A DNA stretch of 12,881 nucleotides. Source: JAWXBM01 sp037968555. GTDB taxonomy: Bacteria > Pseudomonadota > Gammaproteobacteria > Xanthomonadales > SZUA-36. The stretch spans positions 1 to 12,881 of the forward strand of contig JBBKVS010000101.1 of assembly GCA_037968555.1 (NCBI GenBank), in the 5' to 3' direction. Both the position numbers and the translations under genes were made by a program. Of this stretch, positions 6,554 to 12,881 are shown piece by piece (position 1 is the stretch's first letter; each line of letters begins with the position of its first letter). The notes under the pieces are model-generated. The model was not told the DNA's origin. It saw only the letters and a program-made list of their open reading frames with translations, and ran no database searches.

Positions 6554-8377
6554 ATGAAAACCTGTTTCGCACTATTGCTTATGTTACTTGCGCTGAACGC
6601 ATTTGCCGCGCCTGACGAACCGAGTTTGCTGATCGAAGAGTTGACCTGGGAAGAAATTGAAGCCGCCATTGACTCAGGCACTGATACGGTAATCATTACC
6701 ATTGGCGCCACGGAGCAGCATGGCCCACAAATTGCCCTGGCCAGCGATTCCATTACCGGTGATTACATCGCAGAAGAAATTGCCCATCGAATCGGTCGTA
6801 GCCTGATAGCGCCCAATATCCGCCTTGGCGTATCCCCACATCATTTGTATTTTCCCGGCACCATCAGCGTACGCAGCGAGGTTATTGTTTCGCTGGTGAT
6901 GGAGTATGTTCACAGCCTGATGTGGCACGGCATTCGTCACGTTGCCATCATCCCCACACACGGTGGAAATTTTGCAACCGTGGCGGAAGCCGGCCGCAGG
7001 CTTTCTCTGCTGTATCCATACGCCAACATCATGGCGTTTACGGATGCTGAGGCATACATCAATACCATGGTCGCAACGTCCAATCGCCTGGGCATCCCCC
7101 TGGATGTTGCAGGTTCGCATGCGGGTATGTCCGAGACATCGATGGCCCTGGCAGCACGGCCGGACCTGGTCCGGATGAATCGCGCCGCGGTTGGATTCAT
7201 GGGCGACGCTTATGGTGTAGGCGAAAAGATGGGCCAGGAAGGCACACGAAGTATCAGCCCGATTGGTGCACTGGGGGACCCGCGATCTGCCTCAGCGGAA
7301 GCCGGGCGTGAATACCTCAATGACCTGGCCACCTTACTGGCCAACTTTGTGCAGGAATCCCGTGAGCAGTGGCATCCGGCAGCCACGCCTGAACTTCCGG
7401 TAGGAGGTCTTGCTGACCCCGAGGGTGAGTTGGCTGAAGGAATACGGCTCAGACGCAAAGGCGATTTTGCAGCGGCGCAGAGTTTCTTTGACGCTCGATT
7501 GAAGCACGATGCTGGGGCCAGCGAAGCCCAGGTTGAGTTAGCCCGCACTCTGATACTCATGGGTAACTATGAGCAGGCTGCTGAGGTGGTCGCTCCATTG
7601 CTGACTGGCTCCGACATGAGTGCTCGTGTTTTGGCCAACGATGAGCTGGCTTTCATCAGCCTTTATCAGGGGCGATTCAATGACGCCCTTCAGCACATTT
7701 TCAAATCCAGGGGGATTCTGGCCGACAACGGTGGCTCAGCCATAGACCTGGCAAGGCGGCACCTCAGAATGGGCTACCTCAGCACCGAGATAGGCCAGTG
7801 GGACGCGGCACGGGAGGCTTTTGATCTGGCTCTGCTTCAGGTTCCTGAAGTAGGGGCATTCAATCTGGACATACGACACCTGGCTGCATTGGTCGATGTA
7901 AAGCAAGGACGTCTTCATGTCGCCGATGGCACCTTGAGAGCCATTGGTGATGCAGTTTTCATGCCGGGACTTGAGTCGCAGTTACGGCGCTTCTATCAAC
8001 TCGATGCCGAGCTCCGAATTGCCCTGGAGCAGCCTGCTGATGCGCTTATCAGTATCACTCGCGCCATCGCTATCTATGACCACCCGCTATATCGTGAAAC
8101 CCAGGCCCGTGCTTTTCTGATGCTGGACCAGCTGCAGGAGGCTGAGGACACGCTACTGCGTTTAATCAATCTGACCGATGCGCGGCTGGATATTCCCATG
8201 ATCTATGTTCGTGCGCATTATCAGTTAGCAGCGATTTACGAACGTCAAGGCAGAGTCCAGGACGCAAAAAACATGTATGCGAAGTTTCTAGGCTTCTGGG
8301 GGAGCAGTGAACTTCCGATGGCTGAAGTCAGTCAGGCTCGTGAGGCGATAATACGTTTGGAAAAATCCGGACGGTAA
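6554..8377 (+). CDS. Exported creatininase-family amidohydrolase fused to a C-terminal TPR-like region
   Basis: A protein of 607 residues. Start ATG 6554 is chosen over the upstream in-frame start at 6479 because a signal peptide begins there (MKTCFALLLMLLALNAFAA/PDEP) and AGGAG lies 11 nt upstream. Residues about 25-270 are a creatininase domain: GATEQHG gives E54 and H56, then D65, THGGN with H136, and SHAGMSETS with H189 and E194. These match the metal-ligand and active-site pattern of creatinine amidohydrolases and relatives such as MftE and ArfB. Q59 replaces the His common in the EQHGPH form. Residues about 290-605 are helical repeats with TPR-like features (GNYEQAAEVV, GQWDAAREAFDLAL, GRVQDAKNMYAKFL). 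Usual family members are about 250 residues and cytoplasmic, so export plus the long repeat tail is unusual. The likely reaction is hydrolysis of a C-N bond, perhaps in a cyclic amide; the substrate is unknown. It probably shares a transcript with the SnoaL-like gene. Confidence 0.85.
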   Translation: MKTCFALLLMLLALNAFAAPDEPSLLIEELTWEEIEAAIDSGTDTVIITIGATEQHGPQIALASDSITGDYIAEEIAHRIGRSLIAPNIRLGVSPHHLYFPGTISVRSEVIVSLVMEYVHSLMWHGIRHVAIIPTHGGNFATVAEAGRRLSLLYPYANIMAFTDAEAYINTMVATSNRLGIPLDVAGSHAGMSETSMALAARPDLVRMNRAAVGFMGDAYGVGEKMGQEGTRSISPIGALGDPRSASAEAGREYLNDLATLLANFVQESREQWHPAATPELPVGGLADPEGELAEGIRLRRKGDFAAAQSFFDARLKHDAGASEAQVELARTLILMGNYEQAAEVVAPLLTGSDMSARVLANDELAFISLYQGRFNDALQHIFKSRGILADNGGSAIDLARRHLRMGYLSTEIGQWDAAREAFDLALLQVPEVGAFNLDIRHLAALVDVKQGRLHVADGTLRAIGDAVFMPGLESQLRRFYQLDAELRIALEQPADALISITRAIAIYDHPLYRETQARAFLMLDQLQEAEDTLLRLINLTDARLDIPMIYVRAHYQLAAIYERQGRVQDAKNMYAKFLGFWGSSELPMAEVSQAREAIIRLEKSGR

Positions 8378-8422
8378 TTTTAACGACTCAGAGTTGAAGT
8401 AGTCATTCTGATTTTTCAGTAG

Positions 8423-8460
8423 CCAGCGAGCTTCAGGCGAAGCCCGCTGGTTTGTTATTA
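8423..8460 (+). terminator. Intrinsic terminator after the creatininase-TPR gene
   Basis: The arms CCAGCG/CGCTGG (6 bp) and GCTTC/GAAGC (5 bp) form one stem with a single A-C mismatch and the loop AGGC, followed by the T-rich run TTTGTTATT. It lies 45 bp after the stop of the plus-strand gene. On the minus strand no U tract follows, so it is oriented for the plus-strand unit. Confidence 0.75.
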
Positions 8461-8476
8461 AAGCGATCGTCAGGCT

Positions 8477-10738
8477 TCAGAATGTCCGGCGAAAAGAGAC
8501 GTAGAAAGTACGCGGCCAGGGGCGAACTTCGCCAGGTGGCACGAAACCTACGTTAGGTTGGCTGTTGCCATTGAAGGTGTAGGCCGTAGTCTCATCTTCG
8601 TCAAAGGCATTGTTGACACCCGTGATGGCCGTCCAGTTTTCGCCTTCAATGCCTATGCGGAAATTGGCTACTGAATAGCTGTCTATTTCGCGGTACAGAG
8701 TGCTGGTTGGCCGTATCACGTTCTGCTGATTATCGATAAAGGCGATGTCTCCGCCGACAAAGCCGTTACTGCCCCAGTTTTCGGGAACCCCGAATTGATA
8801 GCGCCCGTTGAGATTGAGGCTGTACTGCGGCACATACGGGAGATTGTCGCCTTTCAAACCATCTGCAACCAGCGGCAGGTCCTCAGTCAGCTCGGCATCT
8901 GTATAACCGAATGTTGCGCCCAGTTGCAGCGAGTCAGTTGGATAGGCTGTTACTTCAAATTCCAGCCCGCGCACTTCGGCAGCGCCACCATTACCCCGGT
9001 AGGCAAATTGCAGGCCGCCTGGAGCAACTGCGCGCTGCGTGACCTGAATGTCCGTCCAATCCATTAAAAATGCAGAGACGTTGAATATCAGACGGTGGTC
9101 CATCAGCGTGCTTTTCAAGCCGAGTTCATAGTTATCAACCGAGTCTGATCCGAAGCCGGGCGGAATCAGTACGCCCGCAATGCTGGCGGCTGTCTGGTCA
9201 TTGGTCCCGCCTGCGCGATAACCTTGTGAGAATGTGAAATAGCCCAACATGTCGTCGGAGAAATTGTATGCGGCGTTGAATTTGTAAATGACGTCGTCTT
9301 CCTGGGATGCCAGTGGCCTGCCTGGGCCACTACCCGGCCTGCCTGGAAATCCAGTCACGGCCGTCGATTGTTCATTCAGGTCAAAGTCGAACCAGCGCAC
9401 GCCGCCCGTCAGCGCCAGTTTGTCTGTCGCTTGCCAGGTGAGTTCGCCGAAAAACGCAACTTCATCGATTTCCGTGTAAACCAGGCGATCCAGCAGCGCT
9501 ATCGAACTGCTGGTGATCCTTCCCGTGGCCTTATCAACAGTGAAAACGGCGCTTTGGAAGTCGCGTTCCTCTTTTTGCATGAAACCACCTACCAGTACTT
9601 GCAAGGGACCGTCCCAGCTCGATGCAAAGCGCAGTTCACCCGAAGTCAGCTTGCGGTCCTGCGGCTGGATGATGGTGGTTTGGCCCCGCCCATCCGCTGG
9701 AAAGGTGTAACCGGTGATGATCTCGATTTCAGCAGATGCGTCGCGGAAGTAGTCTGTTTCCCGGTCAAGAATTGAAGTGGTGGCAGTAATCGTGCCCCAG
9801 TCTGCCGTGTATTCACCTTTGAGGTTGAACAGATCGATTTCGTCGTCAAAGGGTTCGGCGCTCATGGCATTGTTCCAATGATCGCTCGGTGCCGGACCGC
9901 CATTCAAAGAGGGGCTGGTTGGCAGTGCGATTAGCCGGTCCATGTGGCCGCTGCGGCCTTCGGTCTCGGCGTTCTGCTTCATGGCCATAAAGGACAGCAT
10001 CAGGTTGTCAGTGGCCTGGAAAGCGAACATCGCGCGCACGGCTTGCGCGTCATCGTTGTTAACCCCTTGCGCAAAGCGCGTATCGATATAGCCTTCCTTG
10101 TCGATCGCAGTGGCTGCAATACGCATTGCAAATCGATCCGAAACCAGGGGCACGTTAACCATGGCATCCACGGCCCAGCTCGGGAAGTCGGCATTTTTCG
10201 TAGAGCTCAGAGTGCCACCTACTTCAGCGCTGAATTCGGCGAGATCCGGGTAGTTCGGAATCCAACGAATGGTGCCGGATAGCGAACTGGAACCAAAGGT
10301 GGTGCCCTGGGGCCCTTTCAGTACCTCGATCCGGTTCATGTCGAACATTCTGATATCGGGCGCTCGGCCACCTTCGGATGAGAGAAATTCACCAGTAATG
10401 ATGGTTTCGTCAAAGTAGAGGCCTACTGTGCCGGCACCGCTGGAGCTGATGCCGCGGATTATGTAGGTTTTATGACCCGGACCCTGATCATTGACACTCA
10501 GGCCGGGGACCTGGCGAAAGTAGTCATTGAAATCCAGTGCGCCGGTTTCCTCCAGGCGGTCGCCACTGATCGCCTGGATCGTGACGGGAATGTCCTGGAT
10601 GAGTTGTCCGCCACGCTTGGTGGCAGTAACCAGCACCTCTTCAAGCATTGAGGGGTTTGTATTTGATTGGGCCTGGATTGCGCCAGCTGAAATGAGTCCG
10701 AGGAAAATACCTGCGAATTTGCATTTGCTCTGTAACAT
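8477..10738 (-). CDS. TonB-dependent outer-membrane receptor
   Basis: A protein of 753 residues, normal and apparently intact for the family. The signal peptide is about residues 1-23 (GAIQA/QS). A TonB-box-like segment EEVLVTATKR follows (33-42). The plug domain shows QVPGLSV (76-82), YIIRGISSSG (92-101), VGLYFDE (105-111) and RIEVLKGPQGTTFGSSSLSG (136-155). The remainder is a barrel of alternating strands ending in FYVSFRRTF with a terminal phenylalanine, as outer-membrane barrels require for assembly. There is no N-terminal signalling or carboxypeptidase-like domain, so it is neither a FecA-type transducer nor a SusC-type receptor. In this context uptake of an organic substrate is more likely than a siderophore, but that is inference. 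It is transcribed divergently from the LysR gene, with a putative operator 136 bp upstream of the start. An AAGG ribosome site lies about 10 nt before ATG 10738. Confidence 0.93.
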   Translation of the reverse strand: MLQSKCKFAGIFLGLISAGAIQAQSNTNPSMLEEVLVTATKRGGQLIQDIPVTIQAISGDRLEETGALDFNDYFRQVPGLSVNDQGPGHKTYIIRGISSSGAGTVGLYFDETIITGEFLSSEGGRAPDIRMFDMNRIEVLKGPQGTTFGSSSLSGTIRWIPNYPDLAEFSAEVGGTLSSTKNADFPSWAVDAMVNVPLVSDRFAMRIAATAIDKEGYIDTRFAQGVNNDDAQAVRAMFAFQATDNLMLSFMAMKQNAETEGRSGHMDRLIALPTSPSLNGGPAPSDHWNNAMSAEPFDDEIDLFNLKGEYTADWGTITATTSILDRETDYFRDASAEIEIITGYTFPADGRGQTTIIQPQDRKLTSGELRFASSWDGPLQVLVGGFMQKEERDFQSAVFTVDKATGRITSSSIALLDRLVYTEIDEVAFFGELTWQATDKLALTGGVRWFDFDLNEQSTAVTGFPGRPGSGPGRPLASQEDDVIYKFNAAYNFSDDMLGYFTFSQGYRAGGTNDQTAASIAGVLIPPGFGSDSVDNYELGLKSTLMDHRLIFNVSAFLMDWTDIQVTQRAVAPGGLQFAYRGNGGAAEVRGLEFEVTAYPTDSLQLGATFGYTDAELTEDLPLVADGLKGDNLPYVPQYSLNLNGRYQFGVPENWGSNGFVGGDIAFIDNQQNVIRPTSTLYREIDSYSVANFRIGIEGENWTAITGVNNAFDEDETTAYTFNGNSQPNVGFVPPGEVRPWPRTFYVSFRRTF

Positions 10739-10822
10739 TTTTACTGCGCCTTATTTTGTGTTGATCGCTAAAAATGGGATACCAGGCCAGCGACAGTATC
10801 GGACCATCACCGACCTTCAGGA

Positions 10823-10828
10823 ATTAGA
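10823..10828 (-). promoter_or_regulatory. Candidate -10 element of the receptor promoter
   Basis: On the minus strand this reads TCTAAT, matching 5 of 6 bases of the sigma-70 -10. No good -35 exists at 16-18 bp; TTGATT occurs at 19 bp (10848-10853). The predicted start near 10816 puts the centre of the operator at 10883 about 67 bp upstream, as expected for a LysR-activated promoter. Confidence 0.35.
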
Positions 10829-10870
10829 CTATCGAATCACAGGACCAAATCAATGATGCTTACTGATCTG

Positions 10871-10892
10871 CTTTGTTGCCTTTAATGCAACA
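10871..10892. promoter_or_regulatory. Putative LysR-type operator upstream of the receptor gene
   Basis: TGTTGC-N7-GCAACA (10874-10892) is a perfect 6-bp dyad with a T-N11-A core, the classic LysR-family site form. Its left nine bases (CTTTGTTGC) match site A at 5887-5895 and its right nine (AATGCAACA) match site B at 5924-5932. It lies between the receptor and the LysR gene, the usual place for a LysR protein to bind. Confidence 0.6.
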
Positions 10893-11016
10893 GCTGTCGA
10901 ATTCCGGTGCCTCCTGCTAATAAATCAGGGTCAACATCCAAACGATCGGGTGGATTTGCAATTTCCGGAATAATGGGTGATTTTATAAGAGCAATCTAAA
11001 ATGAAATCTGTTGTCT

Positions 11017-11026
11017 TTTGCGCAAA
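11017..11026. promoter_or_regulatory. Palindrome TTTGCGCAAA upstream of lysR
   Basis: A perfect 10-bp palindrome 42 bp before the LysR start, in the presumed leader. It contains the TTGC and GCAA half-sites of the other dyads, but without the 7-bp spacer. It could be an autoregulatory site or chance. Confidence 0.3.
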
Positions 11027-11068
11027 GTTCACAACTAACTTCGCTTCAGGCGGCAAAGGCGAAACGTG

Positions 11069-11977
11069 ATGAATGAAATTCCACTGAAATACCTCTATGA
11101 ATCTGCCCGGCATGGAACCATGCGTGCCGCCAGCGAGGAACTCAACATTGCCACTTCTTCGATCAGCCGGCAGATAACGAGTCTGGGCAAGGAACTGGGG
11201 GTCGAATTGATTGAGAAGAACCGGCGCAGCATCAAGCTTACGGAAGCGGGGGAGCTGGCATACGCTTATTACCGCGAGCGCCAGGCTCAGGACGAGGTTT
11301 TTCTGTCTCGAATAGGTGAGTTGCGCAGTATTCGCAGCGGCAGAATCGACCTCGCAGTCGGTGAAGCATTCATCACTGACGCATTCAGCCAAATGCTGCA
11401 GCAATTCATGCAGGATTATCCTGGGGTGTCCGTCAGTGTCAAAGTATCAGGTACCAACAATTCAGTTGCATTGGTGCGTGAAGATGAGGCTCATTTTGGA
11501 CTGATTTTTGACACGCCCAAGGATCCGAAAGTCACGGCCAGATTGACACTTTCGCAGCCACTTCACGTTGTTACCCACCCTGACCATGAGATTTGCCAGC
11601 GGAAAATACTCACCCTGGCGGAGCTCAAACACTTCAGTATCGGCTTGCCCGAAGAGTCATTCCGAATCCGCCAGATCATTCATGAGGCTGAACATATTGA
11701 AGGGGTATTTATCGAACCCAGCCTGGTTACCAACTCGATGACCCTGCTCAAGGACTTTGCCAAATGTGGCAGGGGAGTCACCATACTGCCGGACTTCTTG
11801 GCACAGCCCGAGTTGGAGCAAGGTAAATTGTGTGCCATTCCTACCAATAGTGCGGTACTGAATTCCACCCATATCAGCCTGATATCGCGCGTCGGACGCC
11901 AGTTGGCTCCGAGTGCCTATCGGCTTTTGGTTACGGTGGAGGGCTATCTGAACAGCTCTTTCCCGCTCAATCACTGA
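11069..11977 (+). CDS. LysR-type transcriptional regulator
   Basis: A protein of 302 residues, standard for the family. The N-terminal winged helix-turn-helix spans about residues 4-63 (LKYLYESARHGTMRAASEEL, then SSISRQITSLGKELGVELIE and LTEAGELAY). The periplasmic-binding-protein-like effector domain follows from about residue 88 (GRIDLAVGEAF onward) and contains the late motif CGRGVTILPDFL. The recognition-helix region begins NIATSSISRQI, with some deviation from the common LNVSQPAVS form. Start: ATG 11069 directly follows a possible GTG at 11066; the ATG is preferred, with AAGG-like bases about 10 nt upstream. The gene diverges from the TonB receptor across a region holding a T-N11-A dyad; similar dyads lie upstream of the MBL and SnoaL genes. 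It is therefore the likely regulator of the whole cluster, responding to an unknown pathway metabolite. The alpha/beta-hydrolase gene follows after 71 bp. Confidence 0.9.
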   Translation: MNEIPLKYLYESARHGTMRAASEELNIATSSISRQITSLGKELGVELIEKNRRSIKLTEAGELAYAYYRERQAQDEVFLSRIGELRSIRSGRIDLAVGEAFITDAFSQMLQQFMQDYPGVSVSVKVSGTNNSVALVREDEAHFGLIFDTPKDPKVTARLTLSQPLHVVTHPDHEICQRKILTLAELKHFSIGLPEESFRIRQIIHEAEHIEGVFIEPSLVTNSMTLLKDFAKCGRGVTILPDFLAQPELEQGKLCAIPTNSAVLNSTHISLISRVGRQLAPSAYRLLVTVEGYLNSSFPLNH

Positions 11978-12048
11978 GCTCTGGCAAAGAACACTCGGTG
12001 TTTCATGCCCAATCTGTTTTCTGAATTTAAAACCAACCGGAGAGTGTC

Positions 12049-12881
12049 ATGTTTTTGAGTCATCCCATAAAGTCGGCTTTCTTGGCACTTTGCATCTTAT
12101 TGCCTTCAGCCGTGACTGATGTCGTCGCCCAGGACATGTCGACCTATTACACCGTTACCCACCCGGACGAGTTTGATATCGACTGGGGTGCGTTTTACCG
12201 GACGATGACGGAGCGCACGACCAGGCTCAGAGAGCAATATCCGCATCATCTGGACCTGGCTTTTGGTGACGATCCCAAGCAAAAGCTCGATCTCTACCTG
12301 CCGAAGGACTCCGACTTGTCCAACGCCCCGGTGTTTCTGTTTTTCCATGGCGGCGGGTTTCGTGAAGGTGATCGCGCACACTACGGTGCCGTAGCCGAAC
12401 CCTTTCTCAAGCAAGGCATCATTACCGCTGTTGCCAGCTATCGCCTGACCGCAGACGGATTCCATTACCCGGATCAGCCCACAGATGCCCGGAATGCGGT
12501 CAAATGGCTGTATGAAAACATTGCGAAATTTGGTGGCGACCCGGATTCAATCTATGTCGGTGGCCATTCCGCAGGCGCTATCCTCTCGGCTGATCTCGGC
12601 GTTGATCGGGCCTGGATGCTGGCTGCGGGTATTCCCTTATCCGCCTTGAAAGGCCTGGTCCCGGTCAGTGGGCCTTATGACTTGCGGGAGCGGGGACGAC
12701 CCGGTGAACAGTACGCTTATGCGCCTTCAACCGAGTTGTTGGCAGAGGCTTCGCCCATTTTGCATATTGGTGATCCGGCTCCAGCAGCGGTCGTTGCGGT
12801 CGGCTCACTGGAAGCCTATCAGGCATCATCGGAAGAACTGGTTGCCAAACTGACCGCGGCTGGGTCGGAAGTGCACTATGT
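12049..12881 (+). CDS. Exported alpha/beta-hydrolase (esterase/lipase, HGGG type; 3' partial)
   Basis: The frame is open from ATG 12049 to the window end (277 codons, no stop). GGAG at 12039-12042 lies six bases upstream. The N-terminus looks like a signal peptide (FLALCILLPSAVTDVVAQ, cleavage near residue 28), giving a periplasmic enzyme. Residues 76-85 (PKQKLDLYLP) and the oxyanion-hole motif FFHGGGF (H100-G103) are typical of hormone-sensitive-lipase/BD-FAE/kynurenine-formamidase-like hydrolases. The nucleophile elbow is GHSAG with S174, followed by PVSGPYDL (205-212). At the position where the catalytic acid is usually found the sequence reads VAVGSLEAYQAS, with E255 as the likely acid. 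The catalytic His should lie just past the window edge. It would cleave an ester or amide. The gene lies 71 bp after the LysR gene on the same strand and may share its transcript or have its own promoter. Confidence 0.85.
   Translation, partial: MFLSHPIKSAFLALCILLPSAVTDVVAQDMSTYYTVTHPDEFDIDWGAFYRTMTERTTRLREQYPHHLDLAFGDDPKQKLDLYLPKDSDLSNAPVFLFFHGGGFREGDRAHYGAVAEPFLKQGIITAVASYRLTADGFHYPDQPTDARNAVKWLYENIAKFGGDPDSIYVGGHSAGAILSADLGVDRAWMLAAGIPLSALKGLVPVSGPYDLRERGRPGEQYAYAPSTELLAEASPILHIGDPAPAAVVAVGSLEAYQASSEELVAKLTAAGSEVHY

Larger units (their letters stand above)
10739..11068. other. 330-bp divergent regulatory region between the receptor and lysR
   Basis: No convincing gene is seen in it. It contains the LysR-type dyad at 10874-10892, a TCTAAT hexamer for the receptor promoter, AT-rich -10-like sequences for the LysR gene (TATAAG 10984-10989; TAAAAT 10997-11002), and the palindrome TTTGCGCAAA at 11017-11026. 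Neither -10 for the LysR gene has a good -35 at the normal distance. Confidence 0.6.

Noticed and set aside
11989..12003. Small hairpin (AACAC-TCG-GTGTT) after the LysR stop as a terminator
   Set aside because: The stem is short, has a 3-nt loop and is not followed by a T run.
12106..12465. 119-residue minus-strand reading frame near the right end
   Set aside because: It is antisense to the alpha/beta-hydrolase gene, whose HGGG and GHSAG motifs show the real frame.
1..12881. CRISPR arrays, tRNA genes, insertion sequences, or phage or integron attachment sites
   Set aside because: No repeat-spacer pattern, cloverleaf, transposase or integrase motif, or long terminal repeat was seen by eye.

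Overview
The window reads as accessory catabolic DNA from a Gram-negative bacterium, most likely a marine-type gammaproteobacterium. The evidence is a TonB-dependent outer-membrane receptor, several Sec-type signal peptides, a LysR regulator and moderate GC content judged by eye. No rRNA, tRNA, CRISPR array, transposase or phage gene was seen. The species cannot be named from the sequence alone. Both ends are cut: an iron-sulfur subunit gene enters from the left and an alpha/beta-hydrolase gene runs off the right.

Layout. (1) 1-1744, plus strand: the small [2Fe-2S] subunit and the FAD/NAD(P)-binding subunit of a multi-subunit amine or imino-acid dehydrogenase (HcnA/HcnB, opine oxidase, D-hydroxyproline dehydrogenase type), overlapping by 14 bp. 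The catalytic subunit is presumably outside the window. (2) 5833 down to 1808, minus strand: a probable operon in the order exported metallo-beta-lactamase-fold hydrolase, VOC-fold enzyme, DapA-family aldolase/hydro-lyase, MFS transporter of the anion:cation symporter type. It converges on region 1. (3) 6021-8377, plus strand, divergent from region 2: an exported SnoaL/NTF2-like protein, then an exported creatininase-family amidohydrolase fused to a C-terminal TPR-like region, followed by a clear intrinsic terminator. (4) 10738 down to 8477, minus strand: a full-length TonB-dependent receptor. (5) 11069-11977, plus strand, divergent from the receptor: a LysR-type regulator, followed by an exported alpha/beta-hydrolase that is incomplete at the window edge.

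How the genes may work together (inference): the receptor would bring a substrate across the outer membrane. Up to four exported proteins (MBL-fold, SnoaL-like, creatininase-TPR, alpha/beta-hydrolase) would open ester, lactone or cyclic amide bonds in the periplasm. The MFS carrier would import a small organic acid. The DapA-type lyase, VOC enzyme and iron-sulfur flavoprotein would finish the job in the cytoplasm. The substrate cannot be read from the sequence.

The most useful new observation is regulatory. The same dyad, TTGC-N7-GCAAC, with a T-N11-A core of the LysR kind, occurs once between the receptor and lysR and twice between the MBL and SnoaL genes. One copy in each region sits about 65 bp upstream of a plausible start site. 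This suggests that the LysR protein controls both divergent promoter regions, making the window one regulon.
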